Made by a program: the position numbers and the translations under genes. DNA of 64,000 nucleotides from Bartonella sp. B1099 (lineage in GTDB: Bacteria; Pseudomonadota; Alphaproteobacteria; Rhizobiales; Rhizobiaceae): contig NZ_CALYLN010000001.1 of assembly GCF_944801835.1 (NCBI RefSeq), forward strand, positions 900,001-964,000. Direction: 5' to 3'. The notes under the pieces are model-generated. The model had not been told where the DNA came from, did no database searches, and saw nothing but the letters and a program-made list of their open reading frames with translations. Shown piece after piece: positions 26,913 through 37,269 of this stretch (its first letter is position 1; each line of letters starts with the position of its first letter).

Positions 26913-27862
26913 AAATTTTCTTCTTTTCGTTTAATGAAATTTCATTTGAGGCAAAGTTTTTACGTTCTTTGCCTGACTATTAAAAAGACCTTTTACATGT
27001 TTTTTTATAATTTTGGAAGATGGAGGCTATATTTTTATGGCAAAATGATTCCTTCAAGTCTTTAAGGCTCTATAAAGGCTCAATTGCTGGAGTTTTTTTT
27101 CAACATCCAGATTTAATGCAACCGCATATTTGAGATAAATATGGAGACAATTAAGAATTTTATAAGAAGCACTAACTTTTCTAGGATAGTTTAGAGAAAG
27201 AGTTATGATCTTGATTGATTGATGAAATGCAAATACAGTCCGATTTATAAAGAATATGAAGGTATTAAAAAAGTTCTCTTCTTTGCTATTATTTTTAATT
27301 CACAGTTATGCTTTTAAAAGCATCTAAAAAAATACAGTTTAAACCATTAAGATTGGTGTCTTGCCTACACTTAATTATCTTCTTTTAAAGAGAAATATCT
27401 TAATATTACTCATCCATTTCATGATAAGACCAATTGAATGCTATAATATACGTCAATGGTGTATATAAACGCCCTTGTGAAACGTATAAAGCCCATTGAT
27501 CACCCCTATAATTATTCTTTCTCAGCTGTCAATATTGCGAAAGCTTTTATATTTTAGAGAGGACATAAGAAATCTTGTACTCCTTTCTTGAATAATTTTC
27601 CATCCACACACTCATTACGTTGTGACAGGCAAGAAGATGACTTTAATTGATACAATATGAGAATGAGAAGATTTATGATGAGGTAATTTTATGGTATTCG
27701 GCGCTATTATTCAATATCAAAATGATAAATTATTATTATAAATCAATTTATTATCTATAAAATGGTGTGCTAGAAAACAAATAATGGGCTTGTTCTCTTA
27801 TGGAAAAATCTGAAACGACATGACAAGATCTTTCCATAAGGGGATGTTTTTACTTCACATGT
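26913..27862. other. Intergenic region between typA and mgtE
   Basis: About 950 AT-rich bases with no convincing gene. It contains one copy of the dispersed repeat (27606-27746, listed separately). At 27797-27850 there is a 10 bp stem CTTATGGAAA/TTTCCATAAG with a large loop, 13 bases beyond the mgtE stop; it may terminate mgtE but lacks a good uridine tract. Confidence 0.6.
27606..27746 (-). repeat. Dispersed intergenic repeat, copy C
   Basis: Read on the minus strand it begins TTGATTTATAATAATAATTT, continues with GCGCCGAATACCATAAAATT and later TGTATCAATTAAAGTCAT. It aligns along about 140 bases with the copies at 29559-29719, 47355-47505 and 52967-53126. Confidence 0.6.
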
Positions 27863-29239
27863 TTAAAGAAGAGTTCCTGACAAAATGAGGGACGCTACAG
27901 AAAAATAGATGATAATGCCCATGACATCGACTAGAGTTGCCACAAAAGGGGCAGAAGCGCTTGCTGGATCAAATTTTAAACCTTTAAGGATAAAGGGCAA
28001 CATAGAGCCAGAGAGAGAACCGAAGGTAACGATACCGACTAAAGCTGCACCTACTGTTGTTGAAACAGCAATCCAATGTTGTCCATAGTCATAGATACCG
28101 AGTTGTTGCCAAAGAGCGATGCGTGTAATGCCAATAATTCCGAGTAAGAGACCAAGCGATAGTCCTGTTGGAATTTCACGAATAATAACTTTCCACCAGT
28201 CTTTCAGTGTGAGTTCACGTAAAGCCAACGCGCGGATAATAAGGGATGTCGCTTGTGAACCGGAATTTCCTCCTGAACTCATAATGAGGGGAATAAACAG
28301 TGTAAGAATAATTGCTTTTTCAAGTTCTGTTTCGAAATGTTGCATAGCGCTTGCGGTCAGCATTTCACCGATAAAGAGTAAAGCGAGCCAGCCGCCGCGT
28401 TTTTTCATCATTTCAAGAAATTTGATTTGCATATAGGGCTTATGAAGTGCTTCCATACCCCCAAATTTATAGGCATCTTCATTCATCTCATCGACCATCG
28501 TATCAAGCACATCGTCAACGGTTACAATGCCAATGACATGATTATTTTCATCAACGACGGGCACAGAGAGAAGGTCATGGCGCTGGAAAAGGCGCGCAAT
28601 ATCTTCATGATGTGTGAAGGGCGATATTGTAATGGGCGAGTCATGGGTAGGGACATTAAGAATTTGTTCATCAGGTGAGGCAAGAATAAGGTTACGTAGT
28701 GAAACAGCTTTGAGAAGAGTCCCTTTTTTGGGGTCAATCACATAGCTGGTATAAACTGTTTCACGTGTTCGCTCGACCTCACGAATGTGATCCAAAGTTT
28801 TTTGTATGGTCCAATTTGAAGGAACTGCTATAAATTCTGTTGTCATCAGTGCCCCTGCTGTATGATCAGGATAACTGGTGAGTTTTTTAAGTTCAGCGCG
28901 CGTTAAGGGCTTAAGCAAGGCATAAAGCCGCGTGCGGGTTTCTTTATCCATTTCTTGAAAGACATCTGCAGCAGCATCTGCAGACATACCATCAAGAATT
29001 TCAACTGCACGATTTATGGGGAGAAGTTCTAAAATAGCAACAGGCTGTTCAAGCTCTGGTTTATCAAAAAGTTCGATAACATACTCAAGAGGCAGAAGAG
29101 TAAGAATAGTGACACGTTCCATGATATCAAGGTCATTGATAATATCAATAGAGTCAGCAAAATGCAGACTTTTTAATTTTTCAGCGAGAGCTTCAGGAGA
29201 AAAATTTTTGAAGTCGAAGGTCGTTTTGATTTCAGTCAT
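27863..29239 (-). CDS. mgtE: Magnesium transporter MgtE
   Basis: 458 residues from the ATG at 29239 (MTEIKTTFDF), chosen because AGGAGGT sits eight bases upstream; the open frame continues 37 codons further without family features. The MgtE N domain (EALAEKLKSLHFADSIDIINDLD..., LLPINRAVEILDGMSADAAADVFQEM) is followed by two CBS domains (~150-270) and five membrane helices carrying the pore motif (PLIMSSGGNSGSQATSLIIRALAL). It is an inner-membrane Mg2+ channel gated by cytosolic Mg2+ through the N and CBS domains. Confidence 0.95.
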   Translation of the reverse strand: MTEIKTTFDFKNFSPEALAEKLKSLHFADSIDIINDLDIMERVTILTLLPLEYVIELFDKPELEQPVAILELLPINRAVEILDGMSADAAADVFQEMDKETRTRLYALLKPLTRAELKKLTSYPDHTAGALMTTEFIAVPSNWTIQKTLDHIREVERTRETVYTSYVIDPKKGTLLKAVSLRNLILASPDEQILNVPTHDSPITISPFTHHEDIARLFQRHDLLSVPVVDENNHVIGIVTVDDVLDTMVDEMNEDAYKFGGMEALHKPYMQIKFLEMMKKRGGWLALLFIGEMLTASAMQHFETELEKAIILTLFIPLIMSSGGNSGSQATSLIIRALALRELTLKDWWKVIIREIPTGLSLGLLLGIIGITRIALWQQLGIYDYGQHWIAVSTTVGAALVGIVTFGSLSGSMLPFILKGLKFDPASASAPFVATLVDVMGIIIYFSVASLILSGTLL

Positions 29240-29903
29240 GATAAAATACCTCCTGAAAAATTGGAGAGTTATAAATCTAGATAAGATGATGAGATAAAAA
29301 AATAAAAGTTTATGGAAGATCGAAAAAAAACTCCCCAACGGTAATTCCAATTGTTAATATTTCAGGTAAAGTCAAGGATAAATTGTAAGTTATAAACAAA
29401 TTTTTAAATTACTGAAAGCAAGAATACAGTCTAATTTCAGGATAATATAAAGACGTAAATGTAAAAATCAGTTCTCATTTTCACCATCATTTCTTTAGTA
29501 CAGCTTTGCGATTTTTAAAAGAATCTACAGAAATGTTTTGTAAACAGTAGAGATGAAGCCTTTCTTCAAGTGTTTTTATCAATAGGCAATTTCATTTATG
29601 ATGTGCGAGCGAATAATCTTTATTGCTTCGATATGATATGGTTTAAAATGAAAAAATCCTACGCTATTCGAGTTTCTCATTCAATATAAAAAAAACAATA
29701 AATTATCATTATAAATCAAAGATTTTGTTTGATAAGTATAGAAATTCTTATTTTTATTGATTTCATGAAGCTAAAGATATTCCTTATTCAATAGAGCTTT
29801 GAAAGGTAATTTTGAAAGGCATGAAATAGTCTTAGTATATTATCAATTTGTGTCGTAAAGATAATTGTTACAACTAAAGTTTATAATGGAGACATAAAAT
29901 ATT
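29240..29903. other. Divergent intergenic region between mgtE and the M3 peptidase gene
   Basis: About 660 bases containing the mgtE ribosome binding site and, presumably, both promoters. One copy of the dispersed repeat lies at 29559-29719. I see no other gene or hairpin. Confidence 0.6.
29559..29719 (-). repeat. Dispersed intergenic repeat, copy B
   Basis: On the minus strand it starts TTGATTTATAATGATAATTT and ends near CTTGAAGAAAGG. The first ~35 bases are almost identical to copy A; after that many substitutions and small gaps occur, but matched blocks (GTA..ATTTTTTCATT, ATTCGCT, TGATAAAAAC) keep their order and spacing. Confidence 0.65.
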
Positions 29904-31928
29904 ATGACAAAAGCAGCAGTGCTGGATTGGAAAGGATTTTCAGGTCTTCCTGATTTTTCTTCTATAAGAGATGAAGATTTCAAACCCGCTTTTGAACAGG
30001 CACTTCAAGAAGCCGAAGAAGAATTAGAGGCGATTGCGATGGTGCAAGAATCACCAACGCTTGAGAATTTTTTGCAACCTTTTGAGCTTTGTGGCAAAGC
30101 GCTTGATCGTGTCTGTTCAATATTTTTCTTGCGTGCCAGTGCTCATACGAATGCGTTGATTCAACAGCTCGAACAAGAGTTCGTTGTAAAACTTTCCCGT
30201 TATTCTTCAAAAATGATGATGGACGCGCGGATATTTGCAAAAATAGATGCACTTTATAAACAGTCGCAGCAGGGCATATTCGAGAGCGAAACAACACGTG
30301 TTCTTGAATTATGGTGGAAAAAGTTTGTTTATCATGGTGCAAAACTAGACGATAAAGCTCAGAAACGGCTTGTGGAAATTAATGAAAGACTTGCTTTTTT
30401 AAATGCTACTTTTGGACAGAATGTCTTAAAAGATGAAGCTGAATGGATTTTATTTTTAAAACAAACAGATTTATCTGGTTTACCGGAAGATCTCATTGCT
30501 TCAATGAAGGAAATTGCATGTGAAAGAGGCAATAAAGAAGCCTATGCGTTAACATTAGCACGCTCGATTGTTGAACCTTTTTTAAAATTCTCAAATCATC
30601 GTGATTTGCGTGAGGTTGCATTCCAAGCTTGGGCTAAACGTGGTGAAAATAATAACAAGAATGATAATCGTCCCCTTATTATAGAGATTGTTGCGCTTCG
30701 AGATGAGCAGGCTAAATTATTGGGATATAAATCTTTCGCAGATTTGAAACTCGATAATACCATGGCTAAAAGCGCTGATTCTGTTATGGATTTGCTGATG
30801 CCAGTATGGGAGCGCGCAAGGGAGAAGGCTTCTACTGAGCAAATTGAATTACAAAATTTTGCCAACCATCAGGGAAGCAATGAATCTTTAGCTGCTTGGG
30901 ATTGGCGTTATTATGCTGAGAAGCTCCGCACTGAAAAACTTTCTTTCGATAGCGCTGAAATTAAATATTATTTTCAACTTGATCGTATGATTAAAGCGGC
31001 TTTTGGGGTAGCAGAAAAACTCTTTGGTATGACCTTTGAAGAAAAAAATGCTGTTGCACTTTGGCATCCTGATGCACGTTTGTGGGAAGTAAAGAAATCT
31101 GATGGAAGTTTACTTGGGCATTTCATTGGTGATTATTTTGCACGTTCTTCAAAACGTTCTGGTGCATGGATGAGCCAATTGCAATCACAGCATAAATTGG
31201 ATGGCGGTCAAAAACCAATTATCTACAATATTTGTAATTTTGCTAAACCCTCTAAAGGGGAGGTGGCACTTTTATCACTTGATGATGCACGGACACTTTT
31301 CCATGAATTTGGGCATGCATTGCATGGTTTGCTTTCTGATGTCACATGGCCCTCTGTAGCGGGAACATCTGTTTCACGTGATTTTGTTGAACTTCCCTCT
31401 CAACTTTATGAACATTGGTTAACCGTACCAGAGGTCTTAAAATCTTATGCTATACATACAAAAACAGGGCATCCAATGTCCCAAGAGTTAATCGATAAAG
31501 TTTTAGCGGCGCAGACATTTAATGCGGGATTTTCTGCGGTTGAATTTATCTCATCAGCTCTCGTGGATATGGCTTTTCACCAAGGAGAAACAGTCACAGA
31601 TCCAACAATTTTTGAACATAAAGAATTAGAAAAGTTGCAAATGCCTGATACAATTATTATGCGTCATCGTCCCTCACATTTTATGCATGTGTTTGCAGGG
31701 GATGGTTATGCTGCTGGATACTATTCTTATATGTGGTCAGAAGTACTTGATGCTGATGCTTTTCAAGCATTTGAAGAAACTGGTGATGTCTTTAATTCAG
31801 AGCTTGCTGATCTTTTAAAGCGTTTTATTTATTCTGCTGGAGGAAGCCGCGATCCAGAGGAACTTTATAAAGCTTTTCGGGGACGGATGCCTTTACCAGA
31901 GGCAATGATCAACAAACGTGGACTGTAA
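29904..31928 (+). CDS. M3 family zinc metallopeptidase (oligopeptidase A / Dcp type)
   Basis: 674 residues, normal for the M3A oligopeptidases. The zinc site is HEFGHALHGLLSD (near residue 466), followed by the third-ligand glutamate region (SRDFVELPSQLYEHW). The C-terminal part carries the substrate-binding MRHRPSHFMHVFAGDGYAAGYYSYMWSEVLDAD segment typical of the family. No signal peptide is seen, so it probably degrades peptides in the cytosol. Whether it behaves as an oligopeptidase A or a dipeptidyl carboxypeptidase is not decidable here. It stands alone between gene-poor regions. Confidence 0.93.
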   Translation: MTKAAVLDWKGFSGLPDFSSIRDEDFKPAFEQALQEAEEELEAIAMVQESPTLENFLQPFELCGKALDRVCSIFFLRASAHTNALIQQLEQEFVVKLSRYSSKMMMDARIFAKIDALYKQSQQGIFESETTRVLELWWKKFVYHGAKLDDKAQKRLVEINERLAFLNATFGQNVLKDEAEWILFLKQTDLSGLPEDLIASMKEIACERGNKEAYALTLARSIVEPFLKFSNHRDLREVAFQAWAKRGENNNKNDNRPLIIEIVALRDEQAKLLGYKSFADLKLDNTMAKSADSVMDLLMPVWERAREKASTEQIELQNFANHQGSNESLAAWDWRYYAEKLRTEKLSFDSAEIKYYFQLDRMIKAAFGVAEKLFGMTFEEKNAVALWHPDARLWEVKKSDGSLLGHFIGDYFARSSKRSGAWMSQLQSQHKLDGGQKPIIYNICNFAKPSKGEVALLSLDDARTLFHEFGHALHGLLSDVTWPSVAGTSVSRDFVELPSQLYEHWLTVPEVLKSYAIHTKTGHPMSQELIDKVLAAQTFNAGFSAVEFISSALVDMAFHQGETVTDPTIFEHKELEKLQMPDTIIMRHRPSHFMHVFAGDGYAAGYYSYMWSEVLDADAFQAFEETGDVFNSELADLLKRFIYSAGGSRDPEELYKAFRGRMPLPEAMINKRGL

Positions 31929-32092
31929 GCTATAACGGTATGGTTAACACCATGCCGTTTTTATCTTATCCGAAAGATGCAGTTGCGATTTATGAAAATC
32001 TTCTTCTTTATTTATGTTTCTGTAAACAGTATTTTTTTATCTTATTCTCTTTTCGTTTATGGGGAAATGAGATTTTGTATTTTAAACAGACA

Positions 32093-33169
32093 TTATGGGG
32101 AAGAAAAATTATCAGCGCGATCTTTTTGATGCCCATTTGGCGGAAACCATGATTTTTTTATAAAACTTGATTTTCTTTTACCTAAAAGATGGGTATTTTG
32201 TTGTGCCATATCATCGAGGCTTATCGGAGGTTGACGCATCATTTTACTTGTCTCTTGTTTCTCTGATTCTTGTATAAGTTTTTGAATAGTTTGATTGGTT
32301 GAGTATGGCTCGTCATGAGAAAAGGCATGAAAATTTAAAATATTTTTCAATGGTTTTTCTAAATAAGAGGCAAGTTTTTCCTTTCCCTCAGAGGTGAAAT
32401 GAAGGCCGTTATTGGTGCGTAATTTGACTATTTTTCCATGAATATCATAGCCTGAAAAAGAAAAGTTTCCTTCTTCATCAATAAAACCGCTCCAGATATC
32501 GAGAAAATATCCTCCTGCTGTTTCTGTTTCTTGTTTGTAGAGCGCATTAAAAATTTTCATTTTTTGTGTCAAAAGGTCATTTCCAAAAGAAGGCTGGCCT
32601 ATCCATATCCATGATTTTCCAGAAGCATGAAGATTTTCAGTAATTTCGATAATTCTTTGTTTGTAGATGCGCATCCATTCTGACTGATCTGTATTAATGA
32701 TGCCATAAGAGTCTTTGATGGGTTGATTATCATTTGCACCGATCATTATGATAATGATATCGGGGTTATTTTGATCAATAAGTTTAGAAATATTGCTTTG
32801 CCAAGAATAATAATCTGTTCGCACGAGACCGGAAGCGGGCATTGTATGGTTTATAATAACGATATCACTATTATCTGTAAAAAACTTTTTAAGGGCATCG
32901 GCAACAGCAGAAGCTGCAAAATCCCCTATGACAAGAATGCGCTTTGCATTCTCGTTTTTCGGCTTTTGTATGTTTTTGTGTGTTACGATTTTTCTTCGCG
33001 GCTTGTCTATTTTTTGTTCTATAATTTGCGGTGATTGTTGTGTCTGTTTGTTTTGTTGTGATAACCATTTGAAGAAGTTGGTTGCGTGACTTGGGGAGGG
33101 CTGTATGATCCCCACAATAGAAAGTGAAAACAGTAAGAACATCAAGTATATCAGACGAAAAAGAGACAA
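32093..33169 (-). CDS. SGNH-hydrolase-like DUF459 periplasmic protein
   Basis: 358 residues. A signal peptide or anchor (IYLMFLLFSLSIVGIIQPSPSHA, cut near 30) is followed by a basic linker and an SGNH fold. Block III GANDNQ and block V GLHFTSEGKEKLA are clear, but block I reads VIGDFAAS where active SGNH enzymes have GDS, and the residue before GLHF is N rather than D. The nucleophile is therefore doubtful. Relatives in Rhizobiales are annotated as DUF459 proteins and are often found beside a lytic transglycosylase, as here (15 bp downstream of it), which suggests a role in peptidoglycan or glycan modification. Confidence 0.82.
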   Translation of the reverse strand: MSLFRLIYLMFLLFSLSIVGIIQPSPSHATNFFKWLSQQNKQTQQSPQIIEQKIDKPRRKIVTHKNIQKPKNENAKRILVIGDFAASAVADALKKFFTDNSDIVIINHTMPASGLVRTDYYSWQSNISKLIDQNNPDIIIIMIGANDNQPIKDSYGIINTDQSEWMRIYKQRIIEITENLHASGKSWIWIGQPSFGNDLLTQKMKIFNALYKQETETAGGYFLDIWSGFIDEEGNFSFSGYDIHGKIVKLRTNNGLHFTSEGKEKLASYLEKPLKNILNFHAFSHDEPYSTNQTIQKLIQESEKQETSKMMRQPPISLDDMAQQNTHLLGKRKSSFIKKSWFPPNGHQKDRADNFSSP

Positions 33170-33184
33170 AAACTTAACTCTCCA

Positions 33185-34441
33185 TTATTGTTTACGAAGG
33201 AGAAAAAGCACTTGAGACGATGGATATCCATTTGCTTTTAAACCGTGACGCAGTTGAAAAGCTTTAATTGCTTTGCGGGAGGCTGTTCCGATTTTTCCAT
33301 CAACATTTCCTTTATAATAGCCCAGTGCACTTAAGCGAGATTGCAATTCTTTGCATTCCTGGAAGGTAAGGGGCTGAAAAGGTCTTTGCCAATCATGCAC
33401 TAATCCAGGATGTCCAGCAATACGATCAGAAAGAAGGGCAACAGCAAAAGCATAACGATCTGCATTATTATAACGTTTGAGAACAAAGAAATTTTTTGTG
33501 ACTAAGAATATAGGTCCTTTGTCTCCATCTGGATATTTTAATATTGCTTGTTCAGTTAATGGGGGAAGAGGATGCCCATTGGCATGTTTTACACCTAACT
33601 TTTTCCATTGTTCAAAGGAACACCACCCACTGGGAAGATTTTTCCCTTGGGGAACTTTCACCTCTACTCCCCAAATAAGGTGTGATTGCCAGCCATTTTT
33701 GTGGAGAAGATTAGCAGCAGTAGCCAGAGCATCTGGAACAGATGTCCAGATATCACGCCGTCCGTCTTTGTCCATATCAACGGCATAGGTGAGATAACTG
33801 CTCGGAATAAATTGGGTATGTCCTAAAGCACCGGCCCAAGATCCAGTGAGTTGAGAGCGTTTAATTTCACCATTTTGTAGAATTTTCATAGCCGCAATCA
33901 GTTGTGTATGTGCATATTTTGCACGTTTTTTATCAGCATAGGCTAGGGTTGCAAGCGAGCGAATGGTATCACGCATGACACTTTTATTGGCTAAAATTTT
34001 CCCGTAATTGCTTTCCATTGACCAAATAGCAAGTAAAATATTGCGGTTAATACCAAAACGTTCTTCAATTTGAAGAAGCCATTTATTCCATTTTTTTGCT
34101 TGGCGCCGCCCTTCCACAATTGCGATATCATGGACACGATTATCGAAATAATTCCATGAGGGCGCAATAAATTCTGGTTGATATGCCGCGCTTTTTAAAA
34201 CTTCTGGATCAATGGCATTAACACCTTTAAAAGCCATGTGAAACGTAGAGGGGGTAATATTGTGAGCAATAGCTGTCTTTTTAAATTCTTTAATCCAGTG
34301 TTTAAACCCGCTATCAGCATATGCAAAGGATACAAAAAACATTAAAAAAGCAGACAAAAGAACGACAAAGCGCGTAATAAGCGTTCTCCAATTTATTGAC
34401 TTCTCTACAAAAGAGAAAGTCTTCAATTCTGTTTTTTGCAT
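33185..34441 (-). CDS. Lytic murein transglycosylase (MltB/SLT_2 family)
   Basis: 418 residues from the ATG at 34441, preceded by GGGGA at a good distance; ATG 34465 in the same frame lacks a site. After a signal peptide (LITRFVVLLSAFLMFFVSFAYA) the SLT_2 domain shows the catalytic glutamate in LAIWSMESNYGK and later ALGHTQFIPSSYLTYAVDMDKDGRRDIW. A C-terminal peptidoglycan-binding domain (LSALGYYKGNVDGKIG..RKAIKAFQ) follows. It cleaves the MurNAc-GlcNAc bond in the periplasm leaving an anhydro end. Family membership is firm; the exact paralogue name is not. Confidence 0.93.
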   Translation of the reverse strand: MQKTELKTFSFVEKSINWRTLITRFVVLLSAFLMFFVSFAYADSGFKHWIKEFKKTAIAHNITPSTFHMAFKGVNAIDPEVLKSAAYQPEFIAPSWNYFDNRVHDIAIVEGRRQAKKWNKWLLQIEERFGINRNILLAIWSMESNYGKILANKSVMRDTIRSLATLAYADKKRAKYAHTQLIAAMKILQNGEIKRSQLTGSWAGALGHTQFIPSSYLTYAVDMDKDGRRDIWTSVPDALATAANLLHKNGWQSHLIWGVEVKVPQGKNLPSGWCSFEQWKKLGVKHANGHPLPPLTEQAILKYPDGDKGPIFLVTKNFFVLKRYNNADRYAFAVALLSDRIAGHPGLVHDWQRPFQPLTFQECKELQSRLSALGYYKGNVDGKIGTASRKAIKAFQLRHGLKANGYPSSQVLFLLRKQ

Positions 34442-34702
34442 TTTGAAATCCCCATTAATATTCAATTTATTAGATGTGCAATAATTTTATTTTGTATTTA
34501 GTTTAATTGATAATATGATCAAGAAGAGGAAAAAACTGCAACAAATAATTTGTTTAATCCTTTCAATAAATTCTCATATTCTCTTTTACATTTTTGATTG
34601 CCCATTATAAGGATAATCGAAATAATAAGATATCTTTTTTACTATTTCATAAAAACATATGATAAATAAAAAGGTTATATGAATTCATTGAGGAGGGTAG
34701 GT

Positions 34703-35593
34703 TTGCGTAAAATCCGGAAAGCAGTATTCCCCGTAGCAGGTCTTGGTACACGTTTTCTTCCTGCAACAAAAACGATTCCTAAAGAAATGCTAACGGTTGT
34801 TGATAAGCCTGTTATTCAATATGTTGTGGATGAAGCTCGAGAGGCTGGCATTGAGCATTTTATTTTTGTGACTGGACGCAACAAAGCAGTCATTGAGGAC
34901 TATTTTGATGCGCAAGTTGAATTATATACAACACTTGCTGAATGTGGAAAAAAAGAAGATCTTGCGCATTTATACCGTTTACAGCCGTTGCCAGGGACAA
35001 CTTCTTTCACGCGGCAACAGCAACCTTTGGGGTTAGGGCATGCGCTTTGGTGCGCGCGTGAATTAGTTGCAGGCGAACCTTTTGCTTTGTTATTACCTGA
35101 TATGTTGATACAAGCAAAAAAGGGGTGTCTTTCTGAGATGATGAGCCTTTATGAAAGAACGGGAGGCGGAAATATTATAGCAGTTCAGGAATGCGATCCT
35201 AGAGAAACCCATAAATATGGTATTGTGGGGAAAGGCAAACAAATTGCCAATGGTTTTGAAATCACAAAAATGGTAGAAAAACCAGCGTTTGGAACGGCAC
35301 CATCAAATTTGTACATCAATGGACGTTATATTTTGCAGCCAGAAATTTTTAATATTCTTTCCACTCAAGAACGAGGAGCAGGAAATGAAATTCAATTAAC
35401 AGATGCGATGATAAGGCTTTCAAACGAACAGGATTTTTGGGGTTTTCAATTAGAAGGGCGCACTTTTGATTGCGGTTCTAAAGCTGGTTTTATTGAAGCT
35501 AACGTTGCTTTTTCTTTGGCACGTGCTGATATGCACAGTCATGTTTCTGCCTCATTGAAAAATTTACTAGAAACCATTAAAGTTGAACAATGA
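34703..35593 (+). CDS. galU: UTP-glucose-1-phosphate uridylyltransferase GalU
   Basis: 296 residues from TTG 34703, giving [23 protein letters not shown], the family start. AGGAGG at 34691-34696, six bases upstream, supports this over ATG 34679, which would put the ribosome binding site inside the coding region. Nucleotide-binding [18 protein letters not shown], then [13 protein letters not shown] and the late [11 protein letters not shown] block fit GalU. The enzyme makes UDP-glucose for surface glycans. KdsD follows by 39 bp. Confidence 0.95.
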   Translation: MRKIRKAVFPVAGLGTRFLPATKTIPKEMLTVVDKPVIQYVVDEAREAGIEHFIFVTGRNKAVIEDYFDAQVELYTTLAECGKKEDLAHLYRLQPLPGTTSFTRQQQPLGLGHALWCARELVAGEPFALLLPDMLIQAKKGCLSEMMSLYERTGGGNIIAVQECDPRETHKYGIVGKGKQIANGFEITKMVEKPAFGTAPSNLYINGRYILQPEIFNILSTQERGAGNEIQLTDAMIRLSNEQDFWGFQLEGRTFDCGSKAGFIEANVAFSLARADMHSHVSASLKNLLETIKVEQ

Positions 35594-35632
35594 TGTAGAT
35601 CTCCCATTTAATTTTATTGATTGAATTTGATT

Positions 35633-36625
35633 ATGACAATACCATTTCCTCATAGGGCTTTGCAGGGGGCTGTTGCATCGGCGCTTAAAACACTTGCCAG
35701 TGAAAAACAAGGGCTTGAAGCTCTTGAAGCAGCTTTTCTTGACAGTCTTTCATCTTCTTTTGAAGCGGCTGTTCAAACCATTAGAAATGCCCCCGGACAT
35801 GTGGTCATTACGGGCCTTGGAAAAAGTGGTCATATCGGAACAAAAATTGCAGCAACTTTAGCTTCAACTGGAACGCCTGCTTTTTTTGTTCACGCTGCAG
35901 AAGCCAATCACGGTGATCTTGGTATGATTGGATCTGATGATGTTATTCTTGCTTTATCATGGTCTGGTGAGACACAAGAATTAAGTGGCATTATGAGTTA
36001 TGCGGCACGTTTTCGTATCCCCCTTATTGCAATGACATCAAGTGAGCACTCTGTATTAGGACGACAAGCTGACATTGTTCTCTTATTACCCAAGATAAAA
36101 GAAGCTTGCCCTCATGGTTTAGCACCGACAACTTCAACAATTATGCAATTGGCAATGGGAGATGCATTAGCAGTTTCTCTTTTAGAAATGCGTGGTTTTA
36201 CCGCAACAGATTTCAAAATATATCATCCTGGTGGTTCTCTTGGTGCAAGCCTTAAATATGTGTGTGATATTATGCATGAGGGGGATCGTATTCCTTTGGT
36301 TATGCAGGGAACAGCTATGACTGAAGCGATGAATGTTTTGGTAGAAAAACATTTTGGTTGTGTTGGTGTTATCAACCCAAAGGGTGAACTCATTGGAATT
36401 GTGACCGATGGTGATCTGGCACGGAACATTCATTTTAATTTATCAAAATTTAATGTTGATGAGGTGATGACCAAGGCTCCTAAAGTTGTAAAGCCAAATA
36501 CACTTGTTGGCGCAGCAATGGCTTTTATTAATGATCATCATATTGGTGCATTTTTCGTGGTTGAAGATAAAAAACCGATAGGAATTGTTCATTTTCATGA
36601 TCTTTTGCGCATCGGTGCTGCTTAG
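35633..36625 (+). CDS. kdsD: Arabinose-5-phosphate isomerase KdsD (SIS + two CBS domains)
   Basis: 330 residues from ATG 35633. The SIS domain (residues ~40-175) has VVITGLGKSGHIGTKIAATLASTGTPAFFVHAAEANHGDLGMI and LSWSGETQEL; two CBS motifs lie at ~205-325 (VTDGDLARNI; IGIVHFHDLLR). It converts ribulose-5-phosphate to arabinose-5-phosphate, the precursor of the Kdo sugar in lipid A/LPS. It is probably co-transcribed with galU, making a small surface-sugar operon. Confidence 0.95.
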   Translation: MTIPFPHRALQGAVASALKTLASEKQGLEALEAAFLDSLSSSFEAAVQTIRNAPGHVVITGLGKSGHIGTKIAATLASTGTPAFFVHAAEANHGDLGMIGSDDVILALSWSGETQELSGIMSYAARFRIPLIAMTSSEHSVLGRQADIVLLLPKIKEACPHGLAPTTSTIMQLAMGDALAVSLLEMRGFTATDFKIYHPGGSLGASLKYVCDIMHEGDRIPLVMQGTAMTEAMNVLVEKHFGCVGVINPKGELIGIVTDGDLARNIHFNLSKFNVDEVMTKAPKVVKPNTLVGAAMAFINDHHIGAFFVVEDKKPIGIVHFHDLLRIGAA

Positions 36626-36900
36626 ATTAAAGTTCTCTATCAGATAAATGTTATTTTAGGCTAAAATAGACGGAACGATACAAAGTCACAAGTTTTATTG
36701 TGAAGGGGCTTTTCGCTGATCTTTTGTAGGAAAAAATAATTATTTTATGCATTTTATCATATTTAGAAAATTCTACGGATATAGAGATTATATCAGTCTC
36801 TTTGCGTATTTTAGAGAGGATTTTCTATCAGGAGGAGAAAGGATCACCTCCTGTTTGATGTCTGTATTCCCTCTGTTCTTAATTAAGAGAAGCTTACCTT

Positions 36901-37269
36901 TTATTTTGTTGAAGATTTCCGCTTAAGGAAAAACTGTGCTCCTGTATGTGAAGTACAGAGAAGTTGTGTGGCGTCATATGACATTGTACAATTGACTCTA
37001 GAAATTGTTCCACGGAGAATAGAGCGTATTTCAATTTCTATATTTTGGGCATTGAGGTAACTATAGATCCCTTCTGATAGTTTTTCTTCTGTATCTGCTG
37101 CACGCGTTTCAAAAACACCATTGTGGAAAGAAGAAATAATGCCATTCTCATCAACCCATTTTCCATCAATTCCGGTTGACATATTGGGGTTATAATACTG
37201 CGAAAAGCCACAGGCACTTAATAGCAAAGCGGTGATTGTAAGACATAAAATATGATAGGTATGTTTCAT
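36901..37269 (-). CDS. omp10: Outer-membrane lipoprotein, Omp10 type
   Basis: 122 residues. A lipoprotein signal peptide ends in the lipobox LLSAC (cysteine at ~20). The remainder (MSTGIDGKWVDENGIISSFHNGVFETRAADTEEKLSEGIYSYLNAQNIEIEIRSI and CTMSYDATQLLCTS) resembles the small Brucella/Bartonella outer-membrane lipoprotein Omp10, with a WVDENG core and two late cysteines. Its role is unknown beyond surface exposure and effects on virulence in Brucella. Confidence 0.82.
   Translation of the reverse strand: MKHTYHILCLTITALLLSACGFSQYYNPNMSTGIDGKWVDENGIISSFHNGVFETRAADTEEKLSEGIYSYLNAQNIEIEIRSILRGTISRVNCTMSYDATQLLCTSHTGAQFFLKRKSSTK

Noticed and set aside
27797-27850. Hairpin downstream of mgtE
   Set aside because: The 10 bp stem is perfect, but the loop is large and no uridine tract follows on the minus strand; left as a note only.
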